34,155 bases of DNA from an uncultured Bacilli bacterium. GTDB taxonomy: Bacteria > Bacillota_I > Bacilli_A > RF39 > UBA660. The first letter of the stretch is position 1; every line of letters starts with the position of its first letter. Shown piece by piece: positions 30,503 to 34,155 of the stretch. Made by a program: the position numbers and the translations under genes. Under the pieces are notes generated by a model, which saw only the letters and a program-made list of their open reading frames with translations, did no database searches and had not been told where the DNA came from. The stretch covers positions 1 to 34,155 of the forward strand of contig CALVQH010000009.1 in the NCBI GenBank assembly GCA_944358115.1, in the 5' to 3' direction.

Positions 30503-32605
30503 ATGAAAAAAAAGAAATCTCGAGTAAAAGTAAATAGATTTTTTGTCGGAATCTTTTTTTTCGCCTTTTTATGTGCCATCATAAAACTTTCTTATGTTGC
30601 TCTAAGTCCCAATGTAGATGGGATGAATTTAACAGAATTTGCCGATAGTAGAAATACAACCAAAGAAACATTATATGCATCCCGAGGCAATATTTATGAT
30701 ATTAATGGCGAAGTATTAGCTAAAAATGTAAATTCTTATACTTTAGTTGCTTATTTAAGTGAATCAAGAACAACGGATCCCGATAATCCTCAACATGTTG
30801 TCGATAAAGAAGGTACGGCTAAAGCTTTATCAGAAGTATTAGACATGGACTATGAATATGCTTTATCAAGATTAAATGTGGAAGGTGCTTATCAAGTAGA
30901 ATTTGGTACTGCAGGAAGAGATCTAAGTGAAAATAAAAAAGCTGAAATAGAAGCGCTAGATTTAGATGGAATAGGTTTTATTAGTGGCGTAAAAAGATAT
31001 TATAAGCAAGGTTCTGCTGCTTCTTATATTATTGGTTATGCAAGAGCAAATCAAATTGGTGAAATCGTTGGTGAAATGGGAATCGAGTCTTATTACAATG
31101 ATGAATTAAAAGGTACTGATGGCGAAACAATGTATCAAAAAGATGCGTATGGTTATCAAATGGGAGACGCACTTTACACGATTGATCCTGTAAGTGGAAG
31201 TGATATTTATTTAACTCTAGATTCGCAAATTCAACTGATATTAGAAGATGTAATGAACACGCTAGAAGAAAACTATGAATTTTCATGGGCAACGTTTACA
31301 GTCATGGATGCGAAAACCGGAGCAATTGTTGGAAGTGCATCGAGCCCTGATTTTAATCCAAACACCTTAGAAGGTTTAACTAATTATGTAAATCCCTTAG
31401 TAGGATACACCTATGAACCAGGATCCACGATGAAAATATTTTCTTGGCTAGCTGCCATGGAAAATGGCGTTTATGATGGGGAAGAAACCTATATGTCTGG
31501 ATCAGTACAAGTAGCAGGAGCAACCATTTATGACTTTAATAATGCTGGTTGGGGTGAAATCAACTATGATACTGGTTTTGCATATTCTTCCAATGTTGGT
31601 GCTACTTACTTAGCATTAAAATTAGGTAGTGAAAAACTAAGAACTTTCTATGAATCTCTTGGCTTTGGCTCTAAAACTGGAATTGAACTTCCCGGAGAAG
31701 AAAGTGGTGTCTTAAGGCTTACTTACGAATCTGAATTAGCAAGTGCCTCTTTTGGTCAAGGAATTACAACAACCCCCATTCAAACATTACAAGCCCTAAG
31801 TATTTTAACAAATGACGGCGTAATGCTAAAACCATATATTGTCGATAAAATAGTAGATGAAAATGGGAATGTAACTTATGAAGGGGAAAGAACAGAATTA
31901 GGTAAGAAAGTATCAAGCGAATCAATCAAGAAAATGAATGAATTAATGTATGATGTTGTATATAATGGTTTATCTACGATTTGGCAACCCGATAATGTAA
32001 CTTTAGCCGGAAAAACCGGAACAGCCCAAATTGCTAGCTCTACAGGTGGATATTTAACTGGAAATACAAATTATATTCGTTCTTTTGCCGGGGTGTTCCC
32101 TTATGAAGATCCTGAATATATCATTTACGTTTCTGTAAAGCAAATAGATGGTGGTTCAAGTGCGGTAGCAAGCGCTGTCACAAGTGCTGTTGAAAGTATT
32201 GCAAATTATGCTAATATTACCAATACGGACTCTGATTTAGACTTATCAAAAATAATTGATTTAAGCAATTACATGAGTAGCAACATTGAAACAACGACGG
32301 AAGAATTAGAAAAATTAAACTTAAAAGTAATAAAAATTGGAAATGGTAATACAATCATTAATCAATATCCTCTAAAAAATACCAAGGTTTTAGTAGGAAG
32401 CAAAATCTTCTTATTAACAGATGGCACAGAATTTACGATGCCAGATATGACTGGCTGGAGTAGTAGTGAAGTAATGAGCTTTTGTAATTTAATTGGTCTA
32501 AAATTTAGCTTTACTGGTTATGGAGTTGTAAAGGAATTTAATTTACCAGTAGGAGAAGTAATTGATCTTACCAAAACTTTAGAAATTACCCTTGCAACCG
32601 TATAA
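30503..32605 (+). CDS. Class B penicillin-binding protein (FtsI/PBP2B/SpoVD type)
   Basis: Septal or sporulation transpeptidase. N-terminal membrane helix (about 12-34), PBP dimerisation domain (SRGNIYDINGEVLAKN), transpeptidase motifs STMK (S308, K311), SSN (362-364) and KTGTA (504-508), and two C-terminal PASTA-like domains (about 595-640 and 645-698: PDMTGWSSSEVMSF). The PASTA pair is shared by PBP2B and SpoVD, so cell-division pbpB and sporulation spoVD cannot be separated here. Its dcw position after ftsL favours a division role. Its own ribosome site is GGAAGTG. Confidence 0.92.
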   Translation: MKKKKSRVKVNRFFVGIFFFAFLCAIIKLSYVALSPNVDGMNLTEFADSRNTTKETLYASRGNIYDINGEVLAKNVNSYTLVAYLSESRTTDPDNPQHVVDKEGTAKALSEVLDMDYEYALSRLNVEGAYQVEFGTAGRDLSENKKAEIEALDLDGIGFISGVKRYYKQGSAASYIIGYARANQIGEIVGEMGIESYYNDELKGTDGETMYQKDAYGYQMGDALYTIDPVSGSDIYLTLDSQIQLILEDVMNTLEENYEFSWATFTVMDAKTGAIVGSASSPDFNPNTLEGLTNYVNPLVGYTYEPGSTMKIFSWLAAMENGVYDGEETYMSGSVQVAGATIYDFNNAGWGEINYDTGFAYSSNVGATYLALKLGSEKLRTFYESLGFGSKTGIELPGEESGVLRLTYESELASASFGQGITTTPIQTLQALSILTNDGVMLKPYIVDKIVDENGNVTYEGERTELGKKVSSESIKKMNELMYDVVYNGLSTIWQPDNVTLAGKTGTAQIASSTGGYLTGNTNYIRSFAGVFPYEDPEYIIYVSVKQIDGGSSAVASAVTSAVESIANYANITNTDSDLDLSKIIDLSNYMSSNIETTTEELEKLNLKVIKIGNGNTIINQYPLKNTKVLVGSKIFLLTDGTEFTMPDMTGWSSSEVMSFCNLIGLKFSFTGYGVVKEFNLPVGEVIDLTKTLEITLATV

Positions 32606-32618
32606 TGTGACAAAAATA

Positions 32619-32637
32619 ACCCATAATAAAAATGGGT
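32619..32637 (+). promoter_or_regulatory. Hairpin masking the ribosome site of the small ORF
   Basis: ACCCAT (32619-32624) pairs with ATGGGT (32632-32637), part of the GGGTGAAG ribosome site for ATG 32645. It could dampen translation or simply follow the PBP gene; it lacks a T run. Confidence 0.35.
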
Positions 32638-32644
32638 GAAGCGT

Positions 32645-32821
32645 ATGCAAAAGGAAAACGGGTATCAAAAAGGATATACAGAAACAGGAAATAGAATAGA
32701 TTATTTAAAATATGGCTTAATGAATGATTATGGTATTAATCTTGATCGAATGAATAAATGTTATAAAGAAGAAGATATCATCAAAAAGAAATGTAACATA
32801 AAAAAGAGTAGTGGTAAATAA
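32645..32821 (+). CDS. Small protein of unknown function, 58 aa
   Basis: Basic, Lys/Tyr/Asn-rich soluble product (QKGYTETGNRIDYLKYGLMND, shortened here to GYTETGNRIDYLKYG) with two cysteines near the C-terminus. No family recognised. GGGTGAAG precedes ATG 32645; a GTG at 32636 is in frame. A terminator overlaps its last codons, supporting a real gene. It occupies the dcw position where mraY often lies. Confidence 0.5.
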   Translation: MQKENGYQKGYTETGNRIDYLKYGLMNDYGINLDRMNKCYKEEDIIKKKCNIKKSSGK

Positions 32822-32834
32822 AACCACTATTTTT
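32809..32834 (+). terminator. Terminator of the small ORF and dcw segment
   Basis: TAGTGGT (32809-32815) pairs with ACCACTA (32823-32829), followed by TTTTT. Confidence 0.8.
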
Positions 32835-32921
32835 AAATGCAATTCTCTAAGTTAGCGAAAAAATTAACTAAATTTATGGAAAGGGCTTTGATAGCAGTAA
32901 CTTATATAGTTTTTTTCCTCA

Positions 32922-32948
32922 GATTGTCGACGCAATGCGTCGACAATC
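32922..32948. repeat. Perfect 27-bp palindrome
   Basis: GATTGTCGACGCA and its reverse complement are separated by a single base. It is far richer in GC than its surroundings. Neither side has a T run, so it is not a normal terminator. It is in a 200-bp gap that otherwise shows no gene. Confidence 0.8.
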
Positions 32949-32982
32949 CAAAACTTCTGCATTTTAAATGTTTAATATATTT

Positions 32983-33013
32983 ATAAAATAAATTTTCCAC
33001 ACAGTGTGTGGAA
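32983..33013 (-). terminator. Terminator of the second XRE regulator
   Basis: TTCCACACA (32995-33003) and TGTGTGGAA (33005-33013) form a perfect stem with a single central base. On the minus strand it is followed by AATTTATTTT. Confidence 0.55.
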
Positions 33014-33023
33014 TTTCTAATTC

Positions 33024-33257
33024 TTACTTTTTATCATTTAAAATGCTTTTTGGATAGGGCTTGCGCTCATCAGTTAAACAAAGCAAATAATCAATACTTG
33101 TATCATAATAAGATGCAAGTTTTTTTAATATTTCTGTTGGAATATCATTAGTTTCGACTTCATATTTTGAATAACCAGTTTGTGACATATTTAAAATTTT
33201 TGCGATATCTTTTTGAAGTAGATCTTTGTCCTCTCTTAAATCTCTTAATCTATTCAT
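33024..33257 (-). CDS. XRE-family regulator (single domain)
   Basis: A single helix-turn-helix XRE domain of 77 residues: RLRDLREDKDLLQKDIAKIL, MSQTGYSKYE, then TSIDYLLCLTDERK. AAGGA lies 9 nt before ATG 33257; ATG 33266 abuts the ribosome site. It is divergent from the second surface protein, with direct repeats in between, repeating the layout at 21830-24559. It is expected to repress the surface gene. It is too short for a ligand or dimerisation domain beyond the XRE fold. Confidence 0.88.
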   Translation of the reverse strand: MNRLRDLREDKDLLQKDIAKILNMSQTGYSKYEVETNDIPTEILKKLASYYDTSIDYLLCLTDERKPYPKSILNDKK

Positions 33258-33306
33258 ATTTATCATTCCTTATAAAATAAACTTTATCATAATCTAATTT
33301 AGAGTA

Positions 33307-33335
33307 TTGACATTTAGCCTAAAATGGGTTAAATT
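33307..33335 (+). promoter_or_regulatory. Promoter of the second surface-protein gene
   Basis: TTGACA (33307-33312), a 17-nt spacer and TAAATT (33330-33335). The spacer contains the first operator-like repeat. Confidence 0.6.
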
Positions 33336-33359
33336 ATTAATATAAGCTAAAATAGGTTA
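33316..33359. promoter_or_regulatory. Operator-like direct repeats of the second module
   Basis: AGCCTAAAATGGGTTA (33316-33331) and AGCTAAAATAGGTTA (33345-33359) are near-identical direct repeats 29 bp apart. The first lies across the promoter spacer and -10. The shared AAAATAGGT also occurs at 22338-22346. Confidence 0.55.
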
Positions 33360-33424
33360 CAAAAATTATAACTTTATTATTAGCAAAAATAAATGAAGTT
33401 CTACTTCACGAAAGGATGTTAGAT

Positions 33425-34155
33425 ATGAAGTTTGAGGTATTAAAACAAAGCCATTTAAAAAGAAATATTATCATAGGAGTAGTAGTTTTAATTATTAGTG
33501 CGGTTATACTTAATTTTACGAGAGCACAATATAAAGTAGCAGAAAGTATCCCACTAGTAAACGGAACAATCAACTATGACTTAGCAGATTTAAATGCTGT
33601 AGCAATCTATATCCAGGAAGGAGATGATTACTCTAAAAGTGATACCATTCCTTCAAGTGGATATACATTCAATGAAGAGAAAAGTTACTGTACAGTTAAT
33701 GGTGAAGAAAATGCTAGTATTACAGTTAGCTATGATGCAAACACTCAAAGCTTAAGTGTATCACCATTAACAACAAAAGGCACCAAATGTTATTTGTATT
33801 TTGACCAAGTAAAAACGTTAAACAATGCAATCTTAACAAACAACGAAGTAAACGAAGGAACGCCAAACTTTGCAAGTACAGCAACAACGGATGAAGGGGT
33901 GTATAAAACAGAAGATAACTTAGGAACAAGTTACTACTTTAGAGGAGCAGTCACCAATAACTATGTTCAATTTGCAGGATACTACTGGCGAATTATTCGA
34001 ATTAATGGAGATGGTTCAATTAGAATTATCTATGATGGAACCAGTGCTCATGCAAATGTCGCATCATCAAGTGATAGGCAAACAGGAACAAGTGCTTACA
34101 ATAGTTCGTATAATCAAAGTTACTACGTAGGATATACGTATCAAACAGGTGCCCA
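33425..34155 (+). CDS. Surface protein, 3' end beyond the window
   Basis: Open from ATG 33425 (AAAGGATG upstream) to the window edge, 243 codons read. A signal/anchor helix (about 14-29, IIIGVVVLIISAVILN) is followed by a beta-rich region and then FAGYYWRIIRINGDGSIRIIY at about 188 (given in part: FAGYYWRIIRINGD), the start of the domain shared with 22475-24559, where it reads FAGYYWRIVRINGD. The DNA is also similar. It lacks the Ig and fibronectin modules of the larger paralogue, so the shared domain is placed much nearer the anchor. Function unknown; exported. Confidence 0.82.
   Translation, partial: MKFEVLKQSHLKRNIIIGVVVLIISAVILNFTRAQYKVAESIPLVNGTINYDLADLNAVAIYIQEGDDYSKSDTIPSSGYTFNEEKSYCTVNGEENASITVSYDANTQSLSVSPLTTKGTKCYLYFDQVKTLNNAILTNNEVNEGTPNFASTATTDEGVYKTEDNLGTSYYFRGAVTNNYVQFAGYYWRIIRINGDGSIRIIYDGTSAHANVASSSDRQTGTSAYNSSYNQSYYVGYTYQTGA

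Noticed and set aside
1-34155. CRISPR arrays, tRNA genes, insertion sequences, integrases and phage structural genes.
   Set aside because: None could be found by reading both strands; the accessory islands carry no transposase or integrase within this window.

Overview
This is a low-GC, spore-forming member of the Bacillota, most likely an uncultured gut-type Bacilli/Erysipelotrichia or Mollicute-like lineage. The evidence is the strong AT bias, SpoIIGA and pro-sigma-E, YqfC/YqfD, YqzL, YjcZ-type peptides, GpsB, RecU-PonA and a class B RNase P RNA. The lineage is inferred from gene content and order, not from a marker phylogeny.

Layout. 1-354 is the broken 3' end of a surface-protein gene. 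386-1867 is the spoIIGA-sigE operon, behind a promoter with an unusually long spacer. 1930-3855 holds a queuosine-salvage glycosylase (Qng1/DUF2419) and a protein with an HELKH zincin motif. 3889-7042 (minus) is recU-ponA. 7218-9060 is gpsB, rnpB, a short RodZ-like protein and pgsA. 9110-10868 holds a helical protein of unknown function and an HD hydrolase. 10914-17047 is the conserved yqfC-yqfD-(vanZ-like)-ybeY-dgkA-era-yqzL-recO block; phoH, pgpH and cdd are absent, and an accessory insert (two perfect Spo0A-type boxes, an XRE remnant, a DUF1016 nuclease) sits between yqzL and recO. 17048-17368 holds a candidate type I toxin-antitoxin pair. 17369-21837 encodes an exported amidase, a membrane-anchored protein of unknown function and a dGTPase-like HD hydrolase. 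21830-24559 is a divergent XRE regulator and a large surface protein. 24602-28688 holds recX, prsA, two YjcZ-like peptides and two genes of unknown function. 28762-32605 is the start of the dcw cluster (mraZ with its operator, rsmH, ftsL, ftsI/pbpB). 32645-34155 holds a small protein of unknown function, a second divergent XRE regulator and a second surface protein cut by the window edge.

Two themes stand out. Core operons for sporulation, division, wall synthesis and repair are separated by small accessory islands. The islands repeatedly contain the same module: an XRE repressor divergent from a membrane-anchored surface protein, with short repeated operator-like motifs inside the promoter, and decayed copies of both parts elsewhere. 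Separately, the recO-amidase gap looks like a compact, apparently undescribed type I toxin-antitoxin locus: a short hydrophobic peptide with a strong ribosome binding site, coupled to a seven-residue leader ORF, and a convergent structured small RNA whose terminator overlaps the toxin's last codons.
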